Notes under the pieces: model-generated
Databases searched by the model: none
What the model was told of the DNA's origin: nothing
Seen by the model: the letters and a program-made list of their open reading frames with translations, nothing else
Translations under genes and position numbers: made by a program
DNA from: Omnitrophica bacterium GWA2_52_8
GTDB taxonomy: Bacteria; Omnitrophota; Omnitrophia; Omnitrophales; Aquincolibacteriaceae
Assembly (NCBI GenBank): GCA_001804025.1
Contig: MHFC01000114.1
Location: forward strand, 27,471 to 44,781
Length of the DNA stretch: 17,311 nt
Direction: 5' to 3'
Part shown: positions 1 to 9,174 of the stretch, in pieces
How positions within the stretch are numbered: the first letter of the stretch is position 1
How the letters are laid out: the number at the start of each line of letters is the position of its first letter

Positions 1-5
1 CAGCA

Positions 6-293
6 CTATGCGGTGATGTCGATTTTTTCGCCTTTTTTGATCGTCACAATCGCTTTCTTCCAATCCGCGGTTTTTCCGGGCTGATACCGCACCCTCTTCC
101 ATTTCCCGCCGACCACAAGCGTGTTTACGTTTGTGACGTGTACGTTAAACAGTTTCTCGACGGCCGCTTTGATCATGTTTTTATTGGCATCAGGGTGTAC
201 CCGAAAAACGTATTTTCCAAGTTTTTCGGTTCCCGCGGTGCCTTTTTCCGTAATCAAGGGCTCTCTTAAAACTTCCGCAATGTCCAGTCTCAT
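6..293 (-). CDS. rplW: 50S ribosomal protein L23
   Basis: Ribosomal protein L23 binds 23S rRNA at the exit of the peptide tunnel and, in bacteria generally, is the docking site for trigger factor and SRP. The 95-residue product is a normal bacterial length. It opens with the family pattern IAEVLREPLITEKGT (residues 5-19), has the YVFRVHPDANK segment that leads into the first helix, and ends in the basic GGKWKRVRYQPGK stretch near residues 62-74. The ATG at 291-293 overlaps the rplD stop in an ATGA arrangement, which implies translational coupling. The stop is TAG at 6-8. The next gene in the usual S10 order would be rplB, just outside the left edge. Identification is secure from sequence and context. 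Confidence 0.97.
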   Translation of the reverse strand: MRLDIAEVLREPLITEKGTAGTEKLGKYVFRVHPDANKNMIKAAVEKLFNVHVTNVNTLVVGGKWKRVRYQPGKTADWKKAIVTIKKGEKIDITA

Positions 294-967
294 GATTCAG
301 CATCCTGCGCGCTTTTTTCTGCCGGCACTTTTTTTGAATGCCCCAGCAGACGCGCTTCAAGCACCGGCAGCGCATCCTGTTCGATAATCAGTTTTTCACG
401 CTGCAAAACGTCGCGGGCATTGACGTCTCTTGCCTCACAAACATGCACGCGATGCGTCAGGTTGCGGGACGCCCGTTTTAAATTTTCATCAAACGCTTTG
501 ACCACACACAGCGACCGCTTGCCGTCCAGCGGAAGCCTTTTAACGACCTGCGACCATTCCCGCGTCTTAGGCTGATCCAGCTTTACATCTTCGAGAACCA
601 CGACACTTTTGCTCTGGCCGCGCAGGCTCAGCGCGCTGATCAGCGCTTGCTTGCGCATCGTTGTCGGAAGCGCTACATAGTAAGACCGTGGATGCGGGCC
701 AAAAACCGTACCGCCGCCTTTCCATATCGGAGAGCGGATCGATCCGTGGCGCGCCCGCCCCGTACCCTTTTGCTTCCAAGGTTTTTTCCCGCCGCCGCGC
801 ACTTCTTTGCGCGTCTTGGTGCTTGCGGTCCCGTGTCGCAGGTTGGCGGCATAGGCATTACGCACAAGCTCAAGCAGTCTTTTATTAACCCGTGCGGCGT
901 AAATTTCAGGGTTCAGAACGATTTCTTTTTTCTTATGCCCGTTTTTTGAATAGACAATTGCTTTCAT
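290..967 (-). CDS. rplD: 50S ribosomal protein L4
   Basis: Ribosomal protein L4 has a globular domain on the large-subunit surface and a long loop that lines the peptide exit tunnel. The 225-residue product carries the conserved loop [19 protein letters not shown] at residues 58-76, followed by [13 protein letters not shown] (84-96). The start is placed at [10 protein letters not shown] because this matches the family N-terminus. The reading frame stays open a further 54 codons upstream into rplC, but that part does not look like L4. A purine-rich AAAGG lies about 10 bases before the ATG. The last 15 or so residues ([15 protein letters not shown]) form a charged tail. In E. coli L4 represses its own operon through a leader before rpsJ; no room for such a leader is seen here. 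The stop TGA overlaps the rplW start. Confidence 0.96.
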   Translation of the reverse strand: MKAIVYSKNGHKKKEIVLNPEIYAARVNKRLLELVRNAYAANLRHGTASTKTRKEVRGGGKKPWKQKGTGRARHGSIRSPIWKGGGTVFGPHPRSYYVALPTTMRKQALISALSLRGQSKSVVVLEDVKLDQPKTREWSQVVKRLPLDGKRSLCVVKAFDENLKRASRNLTHRVHVCEARDVNARDVLQREKLIIEQDALPVLEARLLGHSKKVPAEKSAQDAES

Positions 968-1011
968 AACATCCGTTACCTTTAACTTGTTCAGAGAGTA
1001 AAATATCCTGC

Positions 1012-1041
1012 CGGCCGGTTCCTGTTTTGATTGCCCGGCCG
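1012..1041 (-). other. Hairpin between rplC and rplD
   Basis: A perfect 7-bp G+C inverted repeat (arms 1012-1018 and 1035-1041, cggccgg/ccggccg) with a 16-base loop lies in the 79-base rplC-rplD gap, just after the rplC stop. On the transcribed strand it is not followed by a U-run, so it is not a typical intrinsic terminator. It could be an mRNA stabiliser, a processing site, or chance in a genome that often uses this word. Confidence 0.45.
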
Positions 1042-1046
1042 TGTCT

Positions 1047-1778
1047 TTACGCCTTTTTTGAAGAAGAAGTCTGCGGCTTGTCTTCAGCTTCCGGATTTTT
1101 AGACTTCGGAGTTGCTTCAGCCCCTTCAACTTTCCATTTGCGGTTCCCGCTGCGTTTCAGCGCCTCCTTAATAATCAAGTAGCCGCCTTCAACCCCCGGA
1201 ACCGCACCGCGTATCATAATCAAATTATTATCAGCATCAATTTTTAAAATTTCCAAGTTCTGCAGGGTCACGCGCTCGTTCCCCATCCGCCCCGGCATCC
1301 TGAGCCCCTTGATGGTCCGGGAAGGAAACGCCGACGCCCCGACAGATCCGGGTTCGCGCCCCATTTTCGTCCCATGACTCTTGGTCTGGGCGCCCTTAAA
1401 ATGATGCCGCTTCACGACCCCCTGAAAACCTTTTCCGATCGAGGTTCCGGAAACATCGATATAATCCCCGGCTTCAAAACTGTCAACGCTCACCCGGAGC
1501 CCCGGCTTCAGCCCCTCAAGATCCGGCGTTCTGATTTCACGGACAAATCTCAAAGCAGGGCACGCGGCCTTCTTTAAATGACCCTGCTTGGCTTTCGTCA
1601 TCCGGCTTTCCTTGATCGCATCAAAAGCCAGCTGGACCGCAGTGTATCCGTCTTTTTCTTTTGTCCTGACCGCACTGACGAAACAAGGCCCCGCTTTCAA
1701 CACGGTCACAGCGACCTGCCGCCCGTCCGCATCAAAAATTTGAGTCATTCCCACTTTTTTTCCGAGTAAACCGATCAT
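1047..1778 (-). CDS. rplC: 50S ribosomal protein L3
   Basis: Ribosomal protein L3 is an early assembly protein of the large subunit, with an extended loop reaching toward the peptidyl-transferase centre. The start at MIGLLGKKVGMTQIF is the standard bacterial L3 beginning. An ATG 15 codons upstream would add residues unlike the family. The 243-residue product contains SIGKGFQGVVKRHHFKG (113-129), REPGSVGASAFPSRTIKG (141-158) and MPGRMGNERVTLQN (161-174). The residue matching E. coli Gln150, the PrmB methylation site, is Arg164 here, as in many bacteria outside Gammaproteobacteria. After about residue 210 there is a hydrophilic tail rich in Lys, Glu, Ser and Pro that makes the protein longer than E. 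coli L3. The gap to the upstream rpsJ is 25 bases, and the ribosome binding site is weak. Confidence 0.96.
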   Translation of the reverse strand: MIGLLGKKVGMTQIFDADGRQVAVTVLKAGPCFVSAVRTKEKDGYTAVQLAFDAIKESRMTKAKQGHLKKAACPALRFVREIRTPDLEGLKPGLRVSVDSFEAGDYIDVSGTSIGKGFQGVVKRHHFKGAQTKSHGTKMGREPGSVGASAFPSRTIKGLRMPGRMGNERVTLQNLEILKIDADNNLIMIRGAVPGVEGGYLIIKEALKRSGNRKWKVEGAEATPKSKNPEAEDKPQTSSSKKA

Positions 1779-1803
1779 TTTGTTCTCTGCCCTGAAACTG
1801 AAT

Positions 1804-2118
1804 TTAAAGTTTAATCTCAACATCCACGCCGGCCGGGAGATCCAGCTTCATCAGCGCATCAACCGTCCGCGAAGTGGGCTCCACAATATCCATGACGCGC
1901 TTATGCGTCCGGATTTCGAACTGATCACGTGCCTTTTTATCAATCGTCGGACCGCGCAACACCGTCGTTTTCCAAATTTGCGTCGGCAGCGGAATCGGCC
2001 CGATCACTTTTGCGCCCGTGCGCTTGGCCGTCCCCACGATCTCCTGAACCGACTGGTCCAAAATCCGGTGGTCGTACGCCCGCAATTTAATTCTGATTTT
2101 TTCAGATCCTGTCGTCAT
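1804..2118 (-). CDS. rpsJ: 30S ribosomal protein S10 (NusE)
   Basis: Ribosomal protein S10 sits in the small-subunit head. In E. coli it also acts as NusE, binding NusB in antitermination and the NusG C-terminal domain in transcription-translation coupling. The 104-residue product is the usual length. It shows [18 protein letters not shown] (residues 7-24), [18 protein letters not shown] (40-57) and [14 protein letters not shown] (68-81), all diagnostic. It starts only 15 bases after the fusA stop, with an AAAGAGAG purine stretch before the ATG. In E. coli the S10 operon begins with a long L4-regulated leader; here rpsJ simply follows fusA, so the str and S10 gene sets appear to be one transcription unit. 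Confidence 0.97.
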   Translation of the reverse strand: MTTGSEKIRIKLRAYDHRILDQSVQEIVGTAKRTGAKVIGPIPLPTQIWKTTVLRGPTIDKKARDQFEIRTHKRVMDIVEPTSRTVDALMKLDLPAGVDVEIKL

Positions 2119-2133
2119 ATCGCATCACTCTCT

Positions 2134-4236
2134 TTATTTTTTTGCGCCTGACTCTTCGCCGATGACTTTATCCGCGATTTGTTTGGGAACCTGCGCATAG
2201 CTGTTGGGTTCCATGGTATACGTCGCGCGCCCTTGAGACAGCGAGCGAACGGCTGTTGCGTATCCGAACATCTCCGCAAGCGGGACCAGCCCACGAATGA
2301 CTTTTAAATGCCCCCGGTTGAACATCTCCTGGATGATGCACCGGCGGGAATTCAAATCCCCGATGACGTCCCCCATGTACTCTTCCGGCACAACCACTTC
2401 AACTGACATGACCGGTTCAAGCAGGATCCCGTTAGCCCGTCGAAAAGCATCTTTAAAACCCAAGATGCCGGCCATTTTAAATGCGATTTCCGAAGAGTCG
2501 ACATCATGATAACTGCCGTCATAAACGGTCGCCCGCACATCCGTTATCGGATAGCCCGCCAGCACACCGTTCGAACAGGCTTCATAAACACCGTCTTCGA
2601 TCGCGGGAATATATTCTCTCGGAATCACGCCGCCGACGACCTTGTTTTCAAACTCGATCCCCTTGCCCCGCTCAAGCGGCTCGACTTTCAAAAAGCAATG
2701 GCCGTACTGTCCGCGGCCGCCGGTCTGTTTGATAAATTTTCCTTCCGCTTCCGCGACGCCCGTGATGGTTTCTTTGTACGCCACCTGCGGCTTGCCGACG
2801 TTCACCTCGACACCGTACTCGCGTTTCATAATATCAACTTTGATTTCAAGGTGCAGCTCCCCCATACCTCCGATCAGCGTTTGCAGCGTGTCCAGATCCG
2901 TCCGCACGCAAAAGGTGGGATCTTCACCGACCAGGCGGCCTAAAGAATCTGACATTTTGTCCCGGTCAGCTTTTGTCTTTGGCTCGATCGCCATCCAAAT
3001 CACGGGCTCCGGAATAAAGAGCGATTCCAGCACGACCGGCTTTGCTTCATCACAAAGGGAGTCACCGGTTTTAACGTCTTTCAAGCCGACAGCTGCCACA
3101 ATGTTGCCCGCCCGGCCTTCACTGATTTCCTCCCGCTTATTAGCGTGCATCAAAAGCAGCCGGCCGATTCTTTCTGTTTTTCCTGAACGCGGATTGTAAA
3201 TGTACGACCCGGCCTTCATCACGCCCGAATAAACCCGTATGAATGTCAGCGAACCGACAAACTTATCCGTTGCAATTTTAAACGCGAAACAGGTCAAGGG
3301 TTCGCTGTCCAGGGGCTTGCGCTCAACTTCGGTATCATTCTCGGGGTTGATGCCTTTAATCGGCGGCAAATCCATCGGCGCCGGTAAATAATCCACGACC
3401 GCATCCAGAAGCTGCTGCACCCCTTTGTTTTTTAACGAAGACCCGCAAATAACCGGCGTAATTTTGAGGTCGATCGTGGCCTTGCGAAGGGCCTTACGCA
3501 GCTCTTCAACTGTCGGCTCGTGGCCTTCAATAAATTTATGCATCAAATCATCATCGTGCTCGGCTGTTTTTTCGACCATATAATCCCGCATTTTTTTTGC
3601 TCTTTCTTTGTAGTCTGCCGGAATCTCGACGACATCAAATTTGGCCCCAAGCGAATCATCGTGAAACACGTAGGCCTTCATGTGTAAAAGATCGATAATG
3701 CCTTTCATGTGCTCTTCCATACCCAGCGGAATCTGAATGGGAACCGGGTGGGCCCCCAGCTGGTCGCGCATTTGCTGGATATTTTCATCAAACTTTGCGC
3801 CGGTACGGTCAATTTTATTGATAAACGCAATCCGCGGAACCTTATAGCGGTCGGCCTGCCGCCAGACTGTTTCCGATTGCGGCTCGACGCCCTCAACAGC
3901 GCCGAACACGGCAACGCATCCGTCCAATACGCGCAGGGAACGTTCCACCTCAATGGTAAAATCCACATGCCCCGGAGTGTCAATAATATTGATGCGGCAG
4001 TCGCGCCAAAAGCAGGTTGTCGCTGCGGAGGTAATCGTGATTCCGCGCTCCTGCTCCTGTTCCATCCAGTCCATTACCGCCGTGCCCTCATGCACTTCGC
4101 CGATTTTGTAAGTCCGGCCCGTGTAATAAAGGATGCGTTCGGTTGTCGTCGTTTTGCCCGCATCAATGTGAGCCGCAATGCCGATGTTACGGATCTTATC
4201 GATCGGATAATCTTTATTTACTGAATCCTGACTCAT
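2134..4236 (-). CDS. fusA: Translation elongation factor G
   Basis: EF-G is the GTPase that moves tRNA and mRNA through the ribosome after each peptide bond and helps recycle ribosomes with RRF. The start chosen is [20 protein letters not shown]; the frame remains open 46 codons upstream, but that part is unlike EF-G and overlaps rpsG. The 700-residue product has G1 AHIDAGKT (22-29), the switch I end RGITI (64-68), G3 DTPGH (86-90), G4 NKID (140-143) and G5 CGSSLKNKG. The later domains follow, including GGRGQYGHC in domain IV. Length and motifs fit the main EF-G, with no truncation. It lies 25 bases after rpsG. A GAGAAGG purine motif sits unusually close (2 bases) to the ATG. No tuf copy follows it, unlike the E. 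coli str operon. Confidence 0.97.
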   Translation of the reverse strand: MSQDSVNKDYPIDKIRNIGIAAHIDAGKTTTTERILYYTGRTYKIGEVHEGTAVMDWMEQEQERGITITSAATTCFWRDCRINIIDTPGHVDFTIEVERSLRVLDGCVAVFGAVEGVEPQSETVWRQADRYKVPRIAFINKIDRTGAKFDENIQQMRDQLGAHPVPIQIPLGMEEHMKGIIDLLHMKAYVFHDDSLGAKFDVVEIPADYKERAKKMRDYMVEKTAEHDDDLMHKFIEGHEPTVEELRKALRKATIDLKITPVICGSSLKNKGVQQLLDAVVDYLPAPMDLPPIKGINPENDTEVERKPLDSEPLTCFAFKIATDKFVGSLTFIRVYSGVMKAGSYIYNPRSGKTERIGRLLLMHANKREEISEGRAGNIVAAVGLKDVKTGDSLCDEAKPVVLESLFIPEPVIWMAIEPKTKADRDKMSDSLGRLVGEDPTFCVRTDLDTLQTLIGGMGELHLEIKVDIMKREYGVEVNVGKPQVAYKETITGVAEAEGKFIKQTGGRGQYGHCFLKVEPLERGKGIEFENKVVGGVIPREYIPAIEDGVYEACSNGVLAGYPITDVRATVYDGSYHDVDSSEIAFKMAGILGFKDAFRRANGILLEPVMSVEVVVPEEYMGDVIGDLNSRRCIIQEMFNRGHLKVIRGLVPLAEMFGYATAVRSLSQGRATYTMEPNSYAQVPKQIADKVIGEESGAKK

Positions 4237-4261
4237 AACCTTCTCGGATAAACCTGTATTT

Positions 4262-4729
4262 TTACCAGCGGTAATGTGCAAAGGCCCTGTTGGACTCCGC
4301 CATCTTATGGGTGTCTTCGCGTTTCTTGTAAGAACTTCCGGTCTTGTTATATCCGTCCATGATCTCATCCGCAAGTTTCTGCATCATGGGTTTCCCCTTG
4401 CGCGACTTGGCATAGGTCCTCATCCAGCGCAACGCCAGCGTGCTGCTGCGTTCGGGACGGACACTTACCGGCACCTGATAGGTGGCGCCGCCGACCCGGC
4501 GGGATTTCGTTTCAAGCAAAGGGCGCACATTGTCCACGGATTGCTTAAAAACTTCAAGGGGATTTTTTCCCGTCTTTTTTTCGAGGATTTCCATCGCCCC
4601 GTAAACAATTCTTTCGGCCACTGATTTTTTCCCCATCATCATCACAATGTTGACAAGTTTTGCAACCAGCAGGTCGTTAAATTTCGGATCTGGTATCGCT
4701 TCTCTTTTTTTAGCTCGACGTCTTCTCAT
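4262..4729 (-). CDS. rpsG: 30S ribosomal protein S7
   Basis: Ribosomal protein S7 nucleates assembly of the small-subunit head and lines the E-site with its beta hairpin. The 155-residue product begins [19 protein letters not shown], typical of bacterial S7. It contains [20 protein letters not shown], the loop [20 protein letters not shown] (about residues 73-92) and a C-terminus ending in [20 protein letters not shown]. The ATG is preceded by AAGGAAA at good spacing. It lies 18 bases after rpsL and 25 before fusA. In E. coli S7 represses the str operon at a structured rpsL-rpsG spacer; here that spacer is too short to hold an equivalent site, so this control is probably absent or different. 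Confidence 0.97.
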   Translation of the reverse strand: MRRRRAKKREAIPDPKFNDLLVAKLVNIVMMMGKKSVAERIVYGAMEILEKKTGKNPLEVFKQSVDNVRPLLETKSRRVGGATYQVPVSVRPERSSTLALRWMRTYAKSRKGKPMMQKLADEIMDGYNKTGSSYKKREDTHKMAESNRAFAHYRW

Positions 4730-4747
4730 GATATTTCCTTGATCGAA

Positions 4748-5128
4748 TTAGGCTGTCTTTGGAGTTTTTGCCCCGTACTTGGATCTTGATCGTTTCCTAT
4801 TTGCAACACCCTGCGTATCCAATTTTCCGCGGACAATGTGATAACGGACGCCGGGAAGATCTTTAACGCGGCCGCCCCGCACCAGAACAATGGAGTGCTC
4901 CTGGAGATTGTGGCCCTCGCCGGGGATGTATGCCGTTATTTCCTCGCCGTTTGACAACCGCACGCGGGCAATTTTCCGTAGAGCAGAGTTTGGTTTTTTG
5001 GGCGTTTGCGTTCTCACGAGCAGGCACACACCGCGTTTGAACGGGGAATTTTCAAGAGACGGCGATTTCGTTTGATTCTTAAATTTTCTCCTGCCGCTAC
5101 GGATAAGCTGATTGATCGTCGGTGCCAT
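4748..5128 (-). CDS. rpsL: 30S ribosomal protein S12
   Basis: Ribosomal protein S12 lies at the decoding centre and tunes accuracy. The 126-residue product holds both loops that contact the A-site: [11 protein letters not shown] (residues 42-52) and [13 protein letters not shown] (85-97). Lys44, Lys45, Lys89 and Pro92 match the streptomycin-sensitive form; the matching E. coli residues change in resistant mutants. Asp90 corresponds to the residue methylthiolated by RimO where that enzyme is present. The C-terminus [10 protein letters not shown] is typical. The ATG overlaps the rpoC stop by one base (TAATG), and a strong GGAGG lies just 4 bases before the ATG, inside the end of rpoC, so it is probably translationally coupled. 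The direct rpoC-rpsL junction joins the rif and str gene sets. Confidence 0.97.
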   Translation of the reverse strand: MAPTINQLIRSGRRKFKNQTKSPSLENSPFKRGVCLLVRTQTPKKPNSALRKIARVRLSNGEEITAYIPGEGHNLQEHSIVLVRGGRVKDLPGVRYHIVRGKLDTQGVANRKRSRSKYGAKTPKTA

Positions 5129-8100
5129 TATTCCTCCCCCTCAGAAGCCTTGGCTTTGGCCGCGTCTTTTTCGGAAACCGCATCCGGATCCGGAAGCAAT
5201 GACCCGACTTCTTTTACCAGCTGGAAATTCTGATGTTCCGCAAATCCTGTACCCGCGGGAATCAAATGCCCCATGATCACATTTTCTTTTAGTCCGCGCA
5301 GATCATCACGCTTGCTGGCCGCTGCGGCTTCGGTCAGAACACGGGTTGTCTCCTGAAAGCTGGCGGCTGAAATAAAACTTTCCGTCGTCAGAGACGCCTT
5401 GGTAATCCCGAGCAATATGGGCGTCGCCTTGGCCGGTTCCTTTTTCTTCTTCATCATTTTTTGGTTTTCTTCCTGAAATCTCGTGCGGTCAACGTGAGAC
5501 CCCACCAGAAATTCAGTATCTCCGGGTTCGTCAACTCTGACTTTTCGCAGCATTTGACGGACGATGACTTCCACATGCTTATCATTCAGCCGGACCCCCT
5601 GCAAGCGATAAACCTCCTGCACTTCATTGACGAGATATTCCTGCAGGCTTCTTTCTCCGGAAACTTTGAGAATGTCCTGAGGGACAACCGGGCCGTCGAC
5701 CAATTGCTGGCCGGCAAGGATCTTGTCCCCTTTGTAAACGTTCAAATGCTTGCCGTGCGGAATAAGATATTCTTTCTCCATGCCCGTCGTGCTCTTCACG
5801 ATAATTTTCCGCTGCCCTTTGACCACATCACCGATTTCGACGATACCGTCAATTTCGGAAATCACGGCAGGATTTTTGGGTTTACGGGCCTCAAAAAGCT
5901 CAGCCACGCGCGGAAGACCGCCGGTGATATCGCGCGTTTTTGCAATTTTTCGCGGCGTCTTGGCAAGCAGCGTCCCGCTTGTAATCTCCTGTCCTTCCTT
6001 GACCACGATGTGAGCGCCGACCGGAATCGGATAAAACGCGAGAATTTCATCGTTTTTCCCGGTAATGAGGAGCTGCGGATGCAAATCCTCGCGGTGATCG
6101 ATGATCACACGTTCGGTCATCCCTGTCGTGGCGTCCATTTCTTCGTTCATACTCACGCCGGACTTCACATCCTCATAGCGCACCTTGCCGGATATTTCCG
6201 TCAGAATCGGAACCGTATAGGGGTCCCAGCGCACGAAAATATCGTCCTTCTGGACCGTGCCGCCTTCTTGGTTGCTGATAATCGCACCGGAAGGGATGGT
6301 ATATCTTTCCAATTCACGGCCCGTGGCATCATGCAGCGTAATTTGTCCGTTGCGGTTGAGCACAATAATTTCGTTGTTTTTGGTAACAACGGTCTTCAAA
6401 TTATGATATTGAATCTTGCCGCTATTTTTTGCCCGGAAATAGGACTGTTCGATAACGCGCGAAGCGGTTCCTCCGATATGAAACGTCCGCATGGTCAGCT
6501 GCGTTCCCGGCTCGCCGATCGACTGCGCCGCGATAACGCCTACGGCCGTTCCGGTTTCCACAACCCTTCCTGTGGATAAATCCTGCCCATAACAAAGCTG
6601 GCAAATCCCACGGGATGACTCACACGTCAGGACCGAACGAACGCGGATTTTTTCGATACCCACATCTTCAAGTTTTTTCGCCGTATCTCCGCTGATGATT
6701 TCACCGGATTGGATGATTTTGGTGTCGGTCACAACATCCACGATGTTATCAAGTGCCACGCGGCCGTAAATACGATCGCTGAGAGGCACAATCACTTCCT
6801 CTCCCTCATAAACAGGCTCGATAAAAATCCCGTTCAAAGTCTCGCAATCCGGTTCGGTCACAATGACATCCTGGGCAACGTCCACCAACCGGCGCGTCAA
6901 ATAACCCGAATCTGCGGTTTTCAAGGCCGTGTCCGCCAACCCTTTGCGCGCTCCGTGAGTCGAAATGAAATACTCAAGCACCGTCAAACCTTCACGGAAG
7001 TTCGCCGTAATCGGGCTTTCGATAATTTCGCCCGAGGGCTTGGCCATCAGACCGCGCATACCCGCCAATTGCCGGATCTGCTGCTTGGATCCGCGGGCGC
7101 CCGAATCGGCCATCATAAACACAGGATTGAACACCTCAAACGCCTCGAACATGGAATCCGATACACGGTCCGTGATATGCGTCCAAATATCGATCACTTT
7201 GTTGTAGCGCTCCCCTTCCGTAATCAACCCGTTTTTATACTGATTTTCGATGCCCGCAACTTCTTTGCGCGCCTCCGCCAGAAGTTTTTCTTTGGCAATC
7301 GGTATTTGAATATCATCAATCCCGATGGAAACACCGGCCCGCGTGGCCTCTTCAAATCCGAGTTTCTTTAAACGGTCCAACAGCTGGATGACCTCGGCAT
7401 GGCCGAAAAGCTGATAACATTCGGCCGTGATTTTTGACAGCTTGCTCTTGTTGATATTCTCATTCACAAACCGATAGCCCTTGGGCAGAACTTCGTTGAA
7501 AAGGATCCTGCCCATCGTCGTTTCGACGATCTCGCCGCTGTCGAGCCTCAGCTTGCATTTTGCGTGAAGATGCATTTCGTTGTCTTGATAAGCCAGAATC
7601 GCTTCGTGCCGGCTGCTGAAACAAACACCTTCGCCTTTGACCCTTTCCCGCATCTTGGTCAAATAGTAGATGCCCAGCACGATGTCCTGCGTCGGCGTTG
7701 CGATCGGCTGGCCGCTGGCAGGTGAGAAAATATTATTGGAAGACAGCATGGTGATACGCGCTTCCATTTGTGCTTCCATCGAAAGCGGAATATGAACCGC
7801 CATTTGGTCGCCGTCAAAGTCGGCATTAAACGCCGTGCAAACCAGCGGATGGATACGAATGGCTTTCCCCTCAATCAGCACCGGCTCAAATGCCTGAATA
7901 CCGAGACGATGCAGCGTGGGCGCGCGATTTAACAATACGGGGTGCTCTTGAATCACTTCTTCGAGAATGTCCCAAACTTCGGGCTTCACCCTTTCGACCA
8001 TTTTCTTGGCTGAACGGATCGTGTGAACATGGCCGCGTTCCTTGAGTTTCCGGATAATAAACGGCTCAAAAAGTTCCAACGCCATTTTTTTAGGAAGCCC

Positions 8101-9174
8101 GCATTGATGCAGTTTTAATTCGGGTCCGATAACGATAACCGACCGGCCGGAATAATCAACGCGCTTTCCGAGCAGGTTCTGGCGGAAACGTCCTTGCTTG
8201 CCTTTCAACATATCACTGAGAGATTTGAGAGGACGGTTTCCCGCGCCGAGCACGGGACGGCCATGACGGCCGTTATCAAAAAGGGCATCGACCGCCTCCT
8301 GAAGCATGCGCTTTTCGTTCCGGATAATGACATCCGGCGCTTTGAGCTCAAGCAGTTTTTTCAGGCGGTTGTTACGGTTAATCACACGGCGGTATAAATC
8401 GTTCAGATCGCTTGTCGCAAACCGGCCGCCATCCAAGGCAACCAGAGGACGCAAATCAGGCGGAATCACCGGCACCGCGTCCATAATCATCCATGCCGGG
8501 TCGTTGCCGGAATTTTGGAAAGCATCGACAATTTTTAAAATTTTGATGGCGCGCGCCCGGGCCTGTTTTGATTTGGACGTGCGGACCTGGCGCTGGTACT
8601 TCTGGACCATTTTCTCAAGCTCAAGCTCCTTGAGGAGCGTGCGGATGGCATCGGCACCCATACCGGCGGAAAAACTGTCTTCGCCGTATTGCTCAACGGC
8701 CTTCATATTTTCTTCTTCCGTCAGCAGCTGGCGCTTCTTGAGGGGCGTTTCTTTGGGATCCATGACAATGTATTCTTCGTAATACAAAACTTTTTCAAGC
8801 GCACGGGCACTGAGGTCCAGAAGATTCCCGATGCGCGACGGCATGGTCTTGAAAAACCAAATATGAGAGACGGGCGTCACAAGTTCGATATGGCCCATGC
8901 GTTCCCGGCGCACTTTGGCCTGAGTTACTTCCACGCCGCAGCGGTCGCAAACAATGCCTTTATGCTTGATGCGCTTATACTTGCCGCAGGCGCATTCCCA
9001 ATCGCGCGTAGGGCCGAAGATGCGTTCGCAGAAAAGCCCGTCTTTTTCGGGTTTCAGGGTCCGGTAATTAATCGTTTCCGGTTTTTTAACTTCCCCGTGC
9101 GACCATTCGCGGATCCGGTCAGGAGAAGCGATACTTATCGAAACTGAATCGAAGGTATTGATGCTATAGTTCAT
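5128..9174 (-). CDS. rpoC: DNA-directed RNA polymerase subunit beta-prime
   Basis: This catalytic subunit of RNA polymerase forms the clamp and supplies the active-site Mg(II) ligands. In the 1348-residue product the N-terminal zinc site is Cys61, Cys63, Cys76 and Cys79, and the clamp lid region follows. The catalytic motif [12 protein letters not shown] is at 450-461 (Asp452, 454, 456). The second zinc site is Cys777, Cys851, Cys858 and Cys861. The bridge helix reads [19 protein letters not shown] (878-896), with the trigger loop TFHIGG next. Between about residues 908 and 1077 there is a long beta-rich insertion matching in position the SI3 insertion of E. coli. Conserved segments resume at [20 protein letters not shown]. 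The C-terminal 20 residues are low-complexity and acidic. The ATG overlaps the rpoB stop by 4 bases (ATGA), with GGAG upstream. The gene is intact. Confidence 0.98.
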   Translation of the reverse strand: MNYSINTFDSVSISIASPDRIREWSHGEVKKPETINYRTLKPEKDGLFCERIFGPTRDWECACGKYKRIKHKGIVCDRCGVEVTQAKVRRERMGHIELVTPVSHIWFFKTMPSRIGNLLDLSARALEKVLYYEEYIVMDPKETPLKKRQLLTEEENMKAVEQYGEDSFSAGMGADAIRTLLKELELEKMVQKYQRQVRTSKSKQARARAIKILKIVDAFQNSGNDPAWMIMDAVPVIPPDLRPLVALDGGRFATSDLNDLYRRVINRNNRLKKLLELKAPDVIIRNEKRMLQEAVDALFDNGRHGRPVLGAGNRPLKSLSDMLKGKQGRFRQNLLGKRVDYSGRSVIVIGPELKLHQCGLPKKMALELFEPFIIRKLKERGHVHTIRSAKKMVERVKPEVWDILEEVIQEHPVLLNRAPTLHRLGIQAFEPVLIEGKAIRIHPLVCTAFNADFDGDQMAVHIPLSMEAQMEARITMLSSNNIFSPASGQPIATPTQDIVLGIYYLTKMRERVKGEGVCFSSRHEAILAYQDNEMHLHAKCKLRLDSGEIVETTMGRILFNEVLPKGYRFVNENINKSKLSKITAECYQLFGHAEVIQLLDRLKKLGFEEATRAGVSIGIDDIQIPIAKEKLLAEARKEVAGIENQYKNGLITEGERYNKVIDIWTHITDRVSDSMFEAFEVFNPVFMMADSGARGSKQQIRQLAGMRGLMAKPSGEIIESPITANFREGLTVLEYFISTHGARKGLADTALKTADSGYLTRRLVDVAQDVIVTEPDCETLNGIFIEPVYEGEEVIVPLSDRIYGRVALDNIVDVVTDTKIIQSGEIISGDTAKKLEDVGIEKIRVRSVLTCESSRGICQLCYGQDLSTGRVVETGTAVGVIAAQSIGEPGTQLTMRTFHIGGTASRVIEQSYFRAKNSGKIQYHNLKTVVTKNNEIIVLNRNGQITLHDATGRELERYTIPSGAIISNQEGGTVQKDDIFVRWDPYTVPILTEISGKVRYEDVKSGVSMNEEMDATTGMTERVIIDHREDLHPQLLITGKNDEILAFYPIPVGAHIVVKEGQEITSGTLLAKTPRKIAKTRDITGGLPRVAELFEARKPKNPAVISEIDGIVEIGDVVKGQRKIIVKSTTGMEKEYLIPHGKHLNVYKGDKILAGQQLVDGPVVPQDILKVSGERSLQEYLVNEVQEVYRLQGVRLNDKHVEVIVRQMLRKVRVDEPGDTEFLVGSHVDRTRFQEENQKMMKKKKEPAKATPILLGITKASLTTESFISAASFQETTRVLTEAAAASKRDDLRGLKENVIMGHLIPAGTGFAEHQNFQLVKEVGSLLPDPDAVSEKDAAKAKASEGEE

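Noticed and set aside
968..1129. Longer rplD with 54 extra N-terminal codons
   Set aside because: The extra part overlaps the end of rplC in another frame, is unlike L4, and the [10 protein letters not shown] start matches the family.
4237..4374. Longer fusA with 46 extra N-terminal codons
   Set aside because: It would overlap rpsG, is unlike EF-G, and a purine-rich site precedes the [10 protein letters not shown] start.
5461..6579. 372-codon open frame on the plus strand inside rpoC
   Set aside because: It lies wholly antisense to the conserved C-terminal half of rpoC, has no recognisable domain, and reads as a shadow of the rpoC codon pattern.
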